64,000 nucleotides of DNA, taken from positions 1 to 64,000 of the forward strand of contig JALCST010000011.1 in NCBI GenBank assembly GCA_022653675.1, written 5' to 3'. The first letter of the stretch is position 1. Every line of letters begins with the position of its first letter. The position numbers and the translations under genes were made by a program. This DNA is from Bacteroidales bacterium (GTDB lineage Bacteria; Bacteroidota; Bacteroidia; Bacteroidales; UBA932). The notes beneath the pieces are model-generated. The model made no database searches. It saw only the letters and a list, made by a program, of their open reading frames with translations, and was not told the DNA's origin. Shown one piece after another: positions 16,538 through 25,504 of the stretch.

Positions 16538-16611
16538 TAGCGAGAGTCGGTCATGATCCGACGACCTCATGATTATGAATCATGCGCTCTAACCAGCTGA
16601 GCTACCTCGCC
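16538..16611 (-). tRNA. tRNA-Met (CAU anticodon), unusual T-loop
   Basis: The 74-nt minus-strand sequence folds as a cloverleaf. The acceptor is GGCGAGG with TCTCGCT (two G-U pairs). The D-arm is GCTC...GAGC. The anticodon stem CATGA/TCATG carries loop TTCATAA with anticodon CAT. The T-stem is GTCGG/CCGAC, discriminator A. CCA is not encoded. The anticodon stem lacks the three G-C pairs of initiator tRNA, so this is an elongator Met or an Ile tRNA with lysidine. The T-loop reads ATCATGA instead of TTCRANY, so the normal T54-A58 pair is replaced by A54 and T58. A terminator follows. Confidence 0.85.
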
Positions 16612-16764
16612 ATCGATAATTGCCGTTATCGCGTGACCAAAACGCAAGTCATACCCCCGCGTTTTGAGTTTGCAAAAGTACATAAAAATCAATATTTACC
16701 AAAAAAAAGCGTAAAACGTCCTGCGTCACTTATCCGGCTTGACGCGGCCTGACAATGTCCGGGA

Positions 16765-18189
16765 CTATCGTCTCAGGTAGTCCTTTTCCCATATAGGCTG
16801 GGTCAGGGAGCTGAGTTTCCTGTCGTACTCGTCCATTTTTTGCAAATATTCCCCGTCGCTCATTATCTCGTCTGCCTCGTTGTTCTCGCCGGAAGCCTGG
16901 GCGGTCAGGATGTTTTTGGAAAAGTTAATGTAATGATCACGTATCGAGCAAGGCATCAGTAAGTTCTGGGGATGCATCTTGTCGTTGATAGAATATTCGT
17001 TCTGCCATATTCGTCCTTTCCGCATGAATGTATTCATAAGGGCGTCGGTCATGGTCTTGCCTTCTTCGAAAAGTTTCAAAATGTTATCCGCACTGTAAGG
17101 AACGAATACGCAAGGCATTATGTCCCCGTTCCAATCGATGTAAATGTATCCCCTGTTTCCGCCGTAGGCCACGCATCCGTGCGTCAGCACCCCGCTGTTC
17201 CAAAAATCGGCTATGCAGTGCTTTTTCTCGTGCATTTGCGTCTCCCATTTTCGGTAAAGTAAAACCCTTTTGTCGGGAGGGACCACGAGGTCGAACACTC
17301 CTTTCCCGCGTCCGATGGGCATGAACTGGAATTGCCACATATATGTGGCGCCTTGCTGTTCGAAATAAAAGTCGTAGAAATCATCCTTGAGCAGTGTTTC
17401 GCAATTGCGTGAGGTGGCCGTGACGGATATGCCGAACGGAACGCCTGCCTTGCGGAGGTTGTCGAAAGCTTTCAACACTTTACCATATGTGCCTTTTCCA
17501 CGCCTTCCGTCGGTTTCCTTTTCGAAACCTTCGACCGATATGGCAGGCGATACGTTGCCAAGTTCCGCGAATCGTTTCGCCATCTTTTCATCGATCAGAG
17601 TGCCGTTGGTATAGGTCATGAAGAACATGTCGGGATACTTTTCGAAAAGGTCGACCAGCGTCTTTCCTCCGTCCCTATACATATAGGGTTCCCCGCCGCT
17701 GACGACAACGAAGCTGGCCCCCCATTTGTCGCGTGTCTCACCGATGATGCGGTCGACAACATCGAAAGGAAGATGTGGCGAAGAGTCGGCCTCGCTGCAG
17801 GCATAACATCCGTAACAATGCAGGTTGCAGGCCTGGGAGGGGGAAATCGTTATGAAATTTGGGGCTGAAAAACCGTGCTCAGCTTTGAATTTGTCCCTTA
17901 TCTCCCGTTTGGATGCTATATTCGACAGCATCGTATTTTCGACGAATATGCCGCTCAGCTTTTCGATTTCTTTGGAAGTTATCCATCCCTTGTCGAGATT
18001 ACCGATGGCCATATGCAGCATGGAATCAACGAAGTCATATCTCTTTTCCTGTATGGCCTTCAAGTGGGTCTTATCATTTTCGACGATGCTCCTGTGAAGC
18101 TCCCTGTCCATTTTTTTGAGAATGGTTCTCCTGAACGGAGGTAATTTGACCGATTTGATCAGGAGATTTGTAAAATGACTGTTACTCAT
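16765..18189 (-). CDS. Radical SAM protein 2, paralogue of the MarR-linked enzyme
   Basis: The 474-residue protein is a close paralogue of the product of 12475-13938 along its whole length, including the N-terminal QEKRYDFVDS region. It has ACNLHCYGC (about residues 119-126) for the 4Fe-4S cluster, VVSGGEPYM, the YMWQFQFMPIGRGK block and C-terminal cysteines in GCVAYGG, MPCVF and LMPCSIRD. It probably performs a related modification; substrate unknown. Unlike paralogue 1 it has a standard promoter (18210-18240) without a palindrome over it, so it may be constitutive. The uvrA-like gene and tRNA-Met lie between the two copies. A tandem-duplication origin is likely. Confidence 0.83.
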   Translation of the reverse strand: MSNSHFTNLLIKSVKLPPFRRTILKKMDRELHRSIVENDKTHLKAIQEKRYDFVDSMLHMAIGNLDKGWITSKEIEKLSGIFVENTMLSNIASKREIRDKFKAEHGFSAPNFITISPSQACNLHCYGCYACSEADSSPHLPFDVVDRIIGETRDKWGASFVVVSGGEPYMYRDGGKTLVDLFEKYPDMFFMTYTNGTLIDEKMAKRFAELGNVSPAISVEGFEKETDGRRGKGTYGKVLKAFDNLRKAGVPFGISVTATSRNCETLLKDDFYDFYFEQQGATYMWQFQFMPIGRGKGVFDLVVPPDKRVLLYRKWETQMHEKKHCIADFWNSGVLTHGCVAYGGNRGYIYIDWNGDIMPCVFVPYSADNILKLFEEGKTMTDALMNTFMRKGRIWQNEYSINDKMHPQNLLMPCSIRDHYINFSKNILTAQASGENNEADEIMSDGEYLQKMDEYDRKLSSLTQPIWEKDYLRR

Positions 18190-18209
18190 AGTAAATCATA
18201 GATTTTAAG

Positions 18210-18240
18210 CAAAAATAAGCCAATACTTCCAAGTTGTCAA
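18210..18240 (-). promoter_or_regulatory. Promoter of radical SAM gene 2
   Basis: On the minus strand TTG (18240-18238) and TATTTTTG (18217-18210) are 20 nt apart, a full Bacteroidetes-type match. The start codon lies about 20 nt downstream of the -7 element. Confidence 0.7.
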
Positions 18241-18346
18241 GCTTTGGCAGGAAACTATTTTTCAAAAAGGCAATATCGTTGAACTAATAGGGAAAACATG
18301 CATTTGCGGATTATTGCTAAATTTGCCGTACTAAAACCTACATGAC

Positions 18347-18850
18347 ATGCCCGAAGAAGAGAAAAAGGACAGGGTGAAGTCTATTTTCCAGTTTCTCAAA
18401 TTCACTATGTTCTCCGCATCCGCCGGAATCATAGAAACAGGATTGTTTTCCCTGCTGAGTTCAGTTTTCCATCTCAAATATTGGCCTTCGTATCTCCCAG
18501 CATTGATAGCATCGGTGCTATGGAATTTCACCCTCAACCGCAAGTTTACGTTCAAGGCTGCAAACAATGTTCCCGTAGCGCTCATGAAAGTAACGGTGTA
18601 CTATTTAATTTTCACACCGCTGTCCACCTGGTGGGGGAACGCCCTGACCGAGGGGCTCCATTGGAACTATTATGTCGTCTTCGTAGGGACTTTGCTGATA
18701 AATTTCATAACGGAATTTCTCTACAGCAAGTTTTATACTTTCAGGGACGTGTTTATCTTCCCTTTCACGAAGTCTTATGTCGCCAAATGGGAAACCCGCC
18801 GTGCATTGAAGCGGGAGATGGCTGCGAAAGGAACCTCCGAGGCCGAATGA
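18347..18850 (+). CDS. GtrA-like membrane protein
   Basis: The 167-residue protein has four hydrophobic helices and the GtrA-like pattern: LKFTMFSASAGIIETGLF at the first helix, SVLWNFTLNRKFTF after the second and EFLYSKFYTFRD at the end. GtrA proteins are thought to move undecaprenyl-linked sugars across the inner membrane or to assist surface polysaccharide glycosylation. No glycosyltransferase is adjacent. A -7 element TAAATTTG lies at 18318-18325. Its 3' end faces malQ across 32 nt. The family call is firm, the biological role is inferred. Confidence 0.82.
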   Translation: MPEEEKKDRVKSIFQFLKFTMFSASAGIIETGLFSLLSSVFHLKYWPSYLPALIASVLWNFTLNRKFTFKAANNVPVALMKVTVYYLIFTPLSTWWGNALTEGLHWNYYVVFVGTLLINFITEFLYSKFYTFRDVFIFPFTKSYVAKWETRRALKREMAAKGTSEAE

Positions 18851-18882
18851 AGCTTCCCACAATGCAATCCTTTCCGGACCGC

Positions 18883-21549
18883 CTATCTTCCGCAGTCAGT
18901 TATGAGCTTTTTCATCTTGTCCCCTAGTGCTTTGTTCTCCGTAAGTTCTTCCAGAGTAACAGGCATGCGGAATTTCCAGTAGTGATGGACTTCTGCAGGG
19001 ACGTTTATGCGTTCGTCCTTCGGGTCTCCGAATGTCGAGGATGCATCTATGGACATCCAGTCCTGAAGTGGAAGTATCGTGAGCATGGACGGCGAACCTA
19101 GATGATCGCGGATTATGCTTTCGCACTGGGAAGGAGTAGGCGTGCTGCCTCCGTTGGTTTCTTCGAGCCAGCCGCGAAGCGACGACGTGTCGTGTGATCC
19201 CGTAGTGCATACTGACAGGTAAGGATAGTCGGCCGGATTGCCTATATGTATATGCGGGTCTTTAGGCATGCGCTGGACTTCGAGAGACAATATCCGCAGT
19301 GTGGAAAGGACGTACGGAACGCATGAAGGAACCATTCCCAGATCTTCGGCACATGTCAGCATGTTGGTTGCGGAAATCAGTTCTGGCAGTTTCTGCATGG
19401 CCTTCTCCTGCCAGAATCCGTTGTGGCGGCTATAGAAGAAGTCATCGTAGAGCCTGTTGAATGCATTTTTCTGGTTCTCCGGAAGGTCCTTGTAGGAGTA
19501 TGTGAATTGGGCGGATATGCGCGGGTGGAATTTCCCCGTCTGTTTGGGATCTTCCATGAAAAGGACTTCGGAAACGAGCGCCATTACGCCGTCGCAGAGA
19601 TCGGCTGAGGAATGGGTGCATTTCAGTTCGCTTCCGTGTATCCCGAACCATGCCTCTATGGCTTTCTGCGTCGAGAAATCCGGCTTGAGAGTAAAGACGT
19701 CGAGTTCGTTGGAGTCCAGGAATGTTTCCTGGACGAAAGTACAGTCGTCGCCGAACATCTCCCTCAACTGATAAAAGCGTATGAAAGGCTTGGCGTCCCT
19801 TTCGAAATGGAAATCGAAGCCGTAGCCGAGCAGGTCTTCGTAGGAATACGGTATCGCCGGATTGAAATGCCCCATCAGCCCCGTGACCTCGGTGGAAGGG
19901 ATTTCCCATATCCTGAAGAATCCCAGGATATGATCTATCCTGTATGCGTCACAGTATTCCGCCATTTTCATGAAGCGGCGTTTCCACCATATGTAGCCGT
20001 CGGAGGCCATCCTTTCCCAATTGTACGTCGGGAAACCCCAGTTCTGCCCCTTGACTGAGAAGTCATCCGGCGGGGCCCCGGCCTGGCAGTCCAGGTTGAA
20101 ATAGTACGGTTCGGTCCATGCTTCCACGCTGTGGGGGGTAATTCCGATAGGGATGTCTCCCTTTATGGCCACACCGTGTTCGTGCGCATAGGCACAGGAT
20201 GCCATGAGCTGCTTGTGCAGGTGGTATTGGAGGAAAATATGGTAACGCATCTCCTTGCCTGCCTTAACTTCTTCGTACATCTTCTTCACTAGCCTTTCGG
20301 AATACTTGGTGAATTTGCCCCATTTCGAGAAGTCTGCAGTGCCGAATCTGTCCCTTAAGGTACAGAATGCAGCATAGGGAAGCAACCATGATACGTTCTT
20401 CTTGTAGAAAGTATAGAATTCCGGTTCCGCCGTATCCGCTTCGCCGTCCTGTTCGAATATCGCCCTGAAGTATTTGGTTTTCAATCTCAATACGGCTTCG
20501 TAATCCACTGCCGGAAGCGCATTCAGCCTTTTCCTTTCTTCTTCTATCCCGTCCTGGTCCTTTTTCTTCTTGTTTTTAGGCTCCTTCGGTTTCAACGTAC
20601 CCATGAGCGAAGGGTTGAGATAGATCGGGTGCAGAGCCATAATGGAGATCCCGCCGTAGGGGTAGGAGTCCGTCCATGTCAATGTTGAAGATGTATCGTT
20701 GACCGGGAGTATCTGTACAATGCTCTGTTTTGTTGCTGAAGCCCAGTCTACGAGCTGCTTGAGGTCGGAGAAGTCGCCAATGCCCCAGTCATCCTTAGAG
20801 CGAAGGGAGAAAACCGGCACTGCGGTTCCTGCGAAACGGGGTTCCCTGATCCCGAGGTTGCACATGGAGTATTCCATGCTGTATGTCTCGTGTACCTTGA
20901 TATCAGGTATCTCGAATGTCCTGTTCCGACCCTCTTCCCAGGTTATCTCACCGGATTCCGAACGTTTTATGAATTTGAATTCTATAATTTTGCCGATATT
21001 CTCGGCCGGAAAATGCTTTTCCCATTTGGCTCCATAGACAGGAATCATCTCGACGGCTTTCGACGGGTTCCATGCCCCGAGGTCGTCGGCTGCGCCGCAC
21101 ATCAGGACAACCGAACCTTTTTCCACATTCGGAACCGTGACCCGGACGATGAGTTCCCTTGAATAAAGATGCGTGGGTGTCGAACCTTTGCACTGGTGCT
21201 GGAAGAATACCCCGGCGAACGGGGTAGAAAGGAAAGGAGCGGTGGGAGTATTCCCCTGCCATTCGTCGCACAATACTATGTTTTTGGTTATCGTGCTTAT
21301 GGCCAGAACTCGCGGTTGGCCGACCTCGTACATCGTACCGCCACTCCCGTTGCGTACCAGATATTTGTATTTTATGATCCTTTCCTGGCGCGACGATATC
21401 CTTATCTCTTTTATCCAGTCTCCGTTCTCTATGTATTCCATCTTTATGGCGGACTTGGCTTCCCCGTTGCCTAATTCCGGTATAGAACCGCTTATGTAGA
21501 CTTCCTGCCCAGGAACGGTGTTGAAATTTACTTTAAAAATTATCTGCAT
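18883..21549 (-). CDS. malQ: 4-alpha-glucanotransferase (GH77) with two CBM20-like domains
   Basis: The 888-residue product begins with two starch-binding CBM20-like domains (about residues 1-120 and 130-240; the first starts IIFKVNFNTVPGQEVYISGS) followed by the GH77 amylomaltase barrel. Catalytic sites are visible: YRIDHILGFFR (nucleophile Asp), CAEDLGMVP (acid/base Glu) and TGSHDTSSLRGW (third Asp). A lysine- and glutamate-rich insert lies near residues 310-330. The enzyme transfers maltosyl units between alpha-1,4 glucans in the cytoplasm, making glucose and longer dextrins. No signal peptide is seen. It diverges from the LytS/LytTR operon and belongs functionally to the adjacent starch locus. 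A -7 element reads TATTTTTG on the minus strand (21584-21577). Confidence 0.93.
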   Translation of the reverse strand: MQIIFKVNFNTVPGQEVYISGSIPELGNGEAKSAIKMEYIENGDWIKEIRISSRQERIIKYKYLVRNGSGGTMYEVGQPRVLAISTITKNIVLCDEWQGNTPTAPFLSTPFAGVFFQHQCKGSTPTHLYSRELIVRVTVPNVEKGSVVLMCGAADDLGAWNPSKAVEMIPVYGAKWEKHFPAENIGKIIEFKFIKRSESGEITWEEGRNRTFEIPDIKVHETYSMEYSMCNLGIREPRFAGTAVPVFSLRSKDDWGIGDFSDLKQLVDWASATKQSIVQILPVNDTSSTLTWTDSYPYGGISIMALHPIYLNPSLMGTLKPKEPKNKKKKDQDGIEEERKRLNALPAVDYEAVLRLKTKYFRAIFEQDGEADTAEPEFYTFYKKNVSWLLPYAAFCTLRDRFGTADFSKWGKFTKYSERLVKKMYEEVKAGKEMRYHIFLQYHLHKQLMASCAYAHEHGVAIKGDIPIGITPHSVEAWTEPYYFNLDCQAGAPPDDFSVKGQNWGFPTYNWERMASDGYIWWKRRFMKMAEYCDAYRIDHILGFFRIWEIPSTEVTGLMGHFNPAIPYSYEDLLGYGFDFHFERDAKPFIRFYQLREMFGDDCTFVQETFLDSNELDVFTLKPDFSTQKAIEAWFGIHGSELKCTHSSADLCDGVMALVSEVLFMEDPKQTGKFHPRISAQFTYSYKDLPENQKNAFNRLYDDFFYSRHNGFWQEKAMQKLPELISATNMLTCAEDLGMVPSCVPYVLSTLRILSLEVQRMPKDPHIHIGNPADYPYLSVCTTGSHDTSSLRGWLEETNGGSTPTPSQCESIIRDHLGSPSMLTILPLQDWMSIDASSTFGDPKDERINVPAEVHHYWKFRMPVTLEELTENKALGDKMKKLITDCGR

Positions 21550-21665
21550 TGGTTGTAGGTTTTGCTTTTTTCACGGCAAAAATATAGAAAAAAATATCGA
21601 GATTGATAAATTATCCCTCCGAGCTTTGGAAAAAGGAAAATGAAATGGCACTAAAAAGAGCCTAG

Positions 21666-21696
21666 TTGTTAAATTTTAATATAAATTATATATTTA
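21666..21696 (+). promoter_or_regulatory. Promoter of the membrane protein-LytS-LytTR operon
   Basis: TTG (21666-21668) and TATATTTA (21689-21696) are 20 nt apart; the last base of the -7 element deviates from consensus. The first start codon lies at 21720. Confidence 0.6.
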
Positions 21697-21719
21697 CATT
21701 AAATTAATTACAAACCGCC

Positions 21720-22100
21720 ATGTACCTATTCTCCTTGACTATGAATAACAGGCTCAATACTGCGAAAGGATTTCTCATAATTCTCCTATTCGCGCTGGCT
21801 CATGCCGTTACCTGCTTTCTGACTCACGGCACCAGGCTAGGTGACGGCATATGGCTGACGATCCTTACCATTGCCATGGTCTTTTGCCTCATCCGATTTT
21901 ACCACAGTCCTTTCGACGTCTTTCTCGGGCTCGCATTCATGGCTGTTTTCGCAGGCTACTTCCTGGGAAGCAGCGGGGCGAGGTGGATGTCTTGTGCCAA
22001 GCCAGGATGGGGAATATGGAACAATGTCATCGTCACTTCGGTTACCACCATACTTCTAGGCACGGCAGTTTTGCTCGTGGTCCAGAAAAAGAAAAGGTGA
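21720..22100 (+). CDS. Small membrane protein coupled to the LytS-type kinase
   Basis: The 126-residue protein has four hydrophobic segments (about residues 16-35, 44-60, 66-82 and 100-120) and a basic C-terminus QKKKR. I do not recognise a family. Its TGA stop overlaps the ATG of the kinase gene by one base (TGATG), so translation should be coupled and the products are probably made in equal amounts. It could be an accessory sensor or a structural partner of the kinase membrane domain. An internal ATG at 21741 is an alternative start. Confidence 0.65.
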   Translation: MYLFSLTMNNRLNTAKGFLIILLFALAHAVTCFLTHGTRLGDGIWLTILTIAMVFCLIRFYHSPFDVFLGLAFMAVFAGYFLGSSGARWMSCAKPGWGIWNNVIVTSVTTILLGTAVLLVVQKKKR

Positions 22101-23140
22101 TGGACAATCCGCTGGAGAAAAAGAGGAATCTGGTCGGCTTTATAGAAATTTTCATAATAGCCGCCGTAGTCCTGTTGGCTAGGATACTGTTCGAATTCGA
22201 TGCGCCCAAGGTCTTTTCCGAGGGAGGGGTGACTTTCAGCGCCGTTCTCCTGAAATTTCTGAACAATTATTCCCTGGTAATACTTGCGGTGCTGTTGGAT
22301 CTGATACTTATTTATGTCATCACGCGGAATTTAAGCTACGGAGTGGCTCCCGTTAAGCGTACCCTGATGGAATTCGGAGGAATAGCCATCATTTCCATTA
22401 TTATTGCGTTCCTTCAGAGAATCATGATGATGAATAAGCCTTTCGCACTCGACGTATATATGTTGATGTCGCTTATAGTGGCCTTTTTCATAAACACCAT
22501 TTGCGTGACGCTGGCGGACCTGATATGCTACAACCGATGGAAGAACAGGCAGGCTCTCGACCTTGCCGTGAAAATGCGCAGCCAGGCCAACTACAAGTAC
22601 CAGCTCCTAAAGAACCAGCTTAATCCCCATTTCCTGTTTAACAGTTTGAATGTTCTTGATTATCTCATACATACCGACCAGAATCGGGCGAGCGACTACG
22701 TGAAGAAGATGGCCAATGTTTACCGCTACCTTTTGGCTATGGATGACCGCACTACGGCCACTCTCGAAGAGGAGATGGAGTTCGTCAAGCAGTACGTCGA
22801 CATGATGCACGAGAGGTTCGCCTCCGGATTCGACGTCGATATCGACGTCGACCGATATTATTACCATTACAAGGTAGTGCCCTGCTCGGTGCAGACTTTG
22901 ATAGAGAACGCGGTCAAGCATAATGTGGTGAGTGAGAAGAATCCGCTCCCGATATCCGTATCGGTAAAGGACGATTACCTTGTGGTGAGTAATCCCCTGC
23001 ATCCGAAGATAGAAAGTTCCGGGAAGAGTGGGAAGGGGCTGGATAACATTAACGAGCAATACAGGATATTGTTCAATGCCGATATAATAGTTGAGAAGGG
23101 CGATGCCGATTTTACGGTCAGGCTTCCCCTGTTCAGATAG
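22100..23140 (+). CDS. LytS/YehU-type sensor histidine kinase
   Basis: The 346-residue protein has about four membrane helices in its first 150 residues, then the His_kinase domain (PF06580 type): LLKNQLNPHFLFNSLNVLDYL, with the phosphoacceptor His in NPHFLFN (about residue 182), and an ATPase region with LIENAVKHNVV (N box) and GKGLDNINEQY (G box). There is no separate extracellular sensor domain, so the signal is probably read within the membrane or through the coupled small protein. It is followed after 28 nt by the LytTR regulator. Position just ahead of the sugar carrier and susCD suggests control of the starch locus; this is inference. Confidence 0.88.
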   Translation: MDNPLEKKRNLVGFIEIFIIAAVVLLARILFEFDAPKVFSEGGVTFSAVLLKFLNNYSLVILAVLLDLILIYVITRNLSYGVAPVKRTLMEFGGIAIISIIIAFLQRIMMMNKPFALDVYMLMSLIVAFFINTICVTLADLICYNRWKNRQALDLAVKMRSQANYKYQLLKNQLNPHFLFNSLNVLDYLIHTDQNRASDYVKKMANVYRYLLAMDDRTTATLEEEMEFVKQYVDMMHERFASGFDVDIDVDRYYYHYKVVPCSVQTLIENAVKHNVVSEKNPLPISVSVKDDYLVVSNPLHPKIESSGKSGKGLDNINEQYRILFNADIIVEKGDADFTVRLPLFR

Positions 23141-23168
23141 TTTGATATTGTAAAATGTGACCGATGAT

Positions 23169-23945
23169 ATGAATGTTCTGATTATTGAAGACGAATTGCC
23201 TGCACAACAGCAGATCCTGCGGTTGATGGCAAAACATTATCCGGAATTGAAGATCGCCGGGATACTGGATTCCATCACTGATTCCGTAAAATGGTTAAAA
23301 CTGAATACGCCGGATATCATATTCATGGATGTCGAACTTTCGGACGGGAATTGTTTCGAGATTTTCAAGATGGTGGAAGTCAAGTCGATGGTAATAATAA
23401 CCACGGCATACCAACAGTATGCCCTGAACGCCTTCCATGCCAAGGCGATCGATTATCTTCTGAAGCCTATCGAGGATACCCAGTTCTGCGAATCGGTGGA
23501 TCGCTGCATGGAGATGATAAAAATCAGGAAGACTGCTGTACCTGCTGAAGAAGATGCCGCCCGGCGAGGGAAAGAGGCCTATAAACAACGTTATACGATT
23601 ACCGTCGGAAACCAGATCGTGGTTATAGATCTTCAAAAAGTTGCTTACTTCATTTCTGAAAACAAATCCACTTATTTGGTTACATTTGAAAAGAAGCAGT
23701 TCATTCTGGACGAAGGGCTCGATACGGTCGAGCAGGAGGTCGATCCGGCACTTTTCTTCAGGATTTCGCGGAATTGCCTGGCAAGCCTGAATTCCATCGA
23801 TAGGATATCCAAATACTTCAACCAGAGGCTTAAAGTAACTTTGAAGCCTGCTTCTAAAGTCGAAATGCTGGTTTCACGCGCCAGGGTCCCGCAACTTATG
23901 ACCTGGCTGGAAGGAGGGGGTGGTAACCCTAAAAAAATTGAGTAA
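23169..23945 (+). CDS. LytTR-family response regulator
   Basis: The 258-residue protein has a receiver domain (NVLIIEDELPAQQQ; phosphoacceptor Asp in IIFMDVELSDG near residue 54; Lys in YLLKPIED) and a C-terminal LytTR DNA-binding domain with FISENKSTYLVT and the final FFRISRNCLASLNSI segment. It is the partner of the LytS-type kinase 28 nt upstream. ATG 23169 is preferred over GTG 23157 because the receiver fold begins directly there. LytTR regulators bind imperfect direct repeats upstream of targets; the 131-nt gap before the sugar carrier and the promoter region of malQ are the natural places to look. Confidence 0.88.
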   Translation: MNVLIIEDELPAQQQILRLMAKHYPELKIAGILDSITDSVKWLKLNTPDIIFMDVELSDGNCFEIFKMVEVKSMVIITTAYQQYALNAFHAKAIDYLLKPIEDTQFCESVDRCMEMIKIRKTAVPAEEDAARRGKEAYKQRYTITVGNQIVVIDLQKVAYFISENKSTYLVTFEKKQFILDEGLDTVEQEVDPALFFRISRNCLASLNSIDRISKYFNQRLKVTLKPASKVEMLVSRARVPQLMTWLEGGGGNPKKIE

Positions 23946-24076
23946 CGGTTTATCAGCAATTCATCCACTTTCTGTTAAAATTCGTCAATATTAGTTCAGC
24001 TTTATAGATTATATCTTTTTACTTTTATGTTGCTTTTAGTGTAAAAGCTTAAGCGAAGTTACTAAGATATAGCCTT

Positions 24077-25459
24077 ATGAAGAAACCGAAGATGAGCTTC
24101 TGGAGCATCTTCACCATGAGTTTCGGCTTTCTCGGAATTCAGTGTGGCCTTGCTCTTCAGAATGCCAATGTAAGCCGCATCCTGCAGAATTTCGGGGCGA
24201 ATGTCGACAACCTCTCTTATTTCTGGTTGGCGGCCCCTCTGACGGGGATGATAGTGCAACCGATCATCGGGCATTACAGCGACCGCACGTGGTGTAAGCT
24301 CGGACGCCGCCGTCCGTATTTCCTGGCCGGGGCCATCCTCGCTTCCCTCATGCTTTTCCTGATGCCCAACGCATCGTCCCTTTCATCGTTCATGTCCCCC
24401 CTGATGATAGGTGCGGGCATACTCATGGTGATGGATGCTTCCATAAATGTGGCGATGGAACCTTTTCGCGCGCTTGTCGCCGATAAACTTCCTTCCGAGC
24501 AGAGAACGCTCGGCTTCTCGCTCCAGACCACTATGATAGGAATCGGAGCTGTTCTCGGGGCAATGCTGCCTTTCATTCTGAAAAATTGGTTTAACGTCTC
24601 GAATACTCCTCCGGTCCTCTCCACGGATGCATCGGGGGCTGCTTCTTCATGGGGTGCCGCTCCCAACGTGCGCCTCGCTTTTTACATTGGGGCGATAGTT
24701 TTGATCAGCAGCGTACTGATTACGATTTTTACCACCAACGAGGATCCTCCTGACGGGAAAATCCAGGAGAGCCAGAAGAAAGAAGCCGGATTCCTCCAGA
24801 TTTTCAAGGATTTCGGGCATATCCCGCGTACGATGATGCAGCTTGGCATAGTGCAGTTCTTCTCCTGGTTCGCACTTTTCTCGATGTGGGTTTACATGAC
24901 CCCTGGAGTCGCTGAACATTGCTACGGGGTGACCGACCCTAACTCAGCCCTATATCAGGAAGCCGGAGATTGGGTGGGAGTATTGCAGGCCGTTTACAAC
25001 GCCGTCGCCGCAGTTTACGCCTTCGCCCTCCCGTGGATAGCCAAGAAGATATCTCGCAAGGCAACCCATGCCATTTCACTGCTTTTCGGAGCGTTGGGCT
25101 TTTGTTCGTTCATGGTGTTCAGGGATCCGAAGCTCCTTATAATATCAATGGTAGGGGTAGGTATTGCCTGGGGTTCCATATTGGCGATGCCTTATGCGAT
25201 GCTGGCCGGGTGTCTTCCTTCCGGGAAGACCGGAATTTACATGGGCATCTTCAATTTTTTCATCACGATCCCGCAGATATGCAATGGGCTGCTGGGTGGC
25301 GTTATGGTAAAACATCTTTACGGTGGTCATGCGATTTATGCATTGGTATTCTCCGGTGTCTTGCTCCTGATAGCTTGCATTACGGTTCTTTTCGTCCAGG
25401 ACAAGGACGATCCGGTACAATTCCTTGCTTTCAAAAAAAAGAATGTTGTTAGTAATTAA
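24077..25459 (+). CDS. MFS sugar transporter, SLC45/maltose type
   Basis: The 460-residue inner-membrane protein has twelve predicted helices. Its N-terminal SFGFLGIQCGLALQNANVSRI and PLTGMIVQPIIGHYSDRTW, followed by GRRRPY, are the pattern of the SLC45/GPH-like sugar carriers of Bacteroidetes, which are placed with maltose genes. It should move maltose or short maltodextrins from periplasm to cytoplasm, where MalQ acts. It starts 131 nt after the LytTR gene and precedes susC by 45 nt. No firm promoter is seen in the upstream gap. The sugar specificity is inferred from context. Confidence 0.83.
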   Translation: MKKPKMSFWSIFTMSFGFLGIQCGLALQNANVSRILQNFGANVDNLSYFWLAAPLTGMIVQPIIGHYSDRTWCKLGRRRPYFLAGAILASLMLFLMPNASSLSSFMSPLMIGAGILMVMDASINVAMEPFRALVADKLPSEQRTLGFSLQTTMIGIGAVLGAMLPFILKNWFNVSNTPPVLSTDASGAASSWGAAPNVRLAFYIGAIVLISSVLITIFTTNEDPPDGKIQESQKKEAGFLQIFKDFGHIPRTMMQLGIVQFFSWFALFSMWVYMTPGVAEHCYGVTDPNSALYQEAGDWVGVLQAVYNAVAAVYAFALPWIAKKISRKATHAISLLFGALGFCSFMVFRDPKLLIISMVGVGIAWGSILAMPYAMLAGCLPSGKTGIYMGIFNFFITIPQICNGLLGGVMVKHLYGGHAIYALVFSGVLLLIACITVLFVQDKDDPVQFLAFKKKNVVSN

Positions 25460-25504
25460 TTATAAACCAAGATATAACCAAAAAACCGATCAAATTCTAA
25501 CTTT

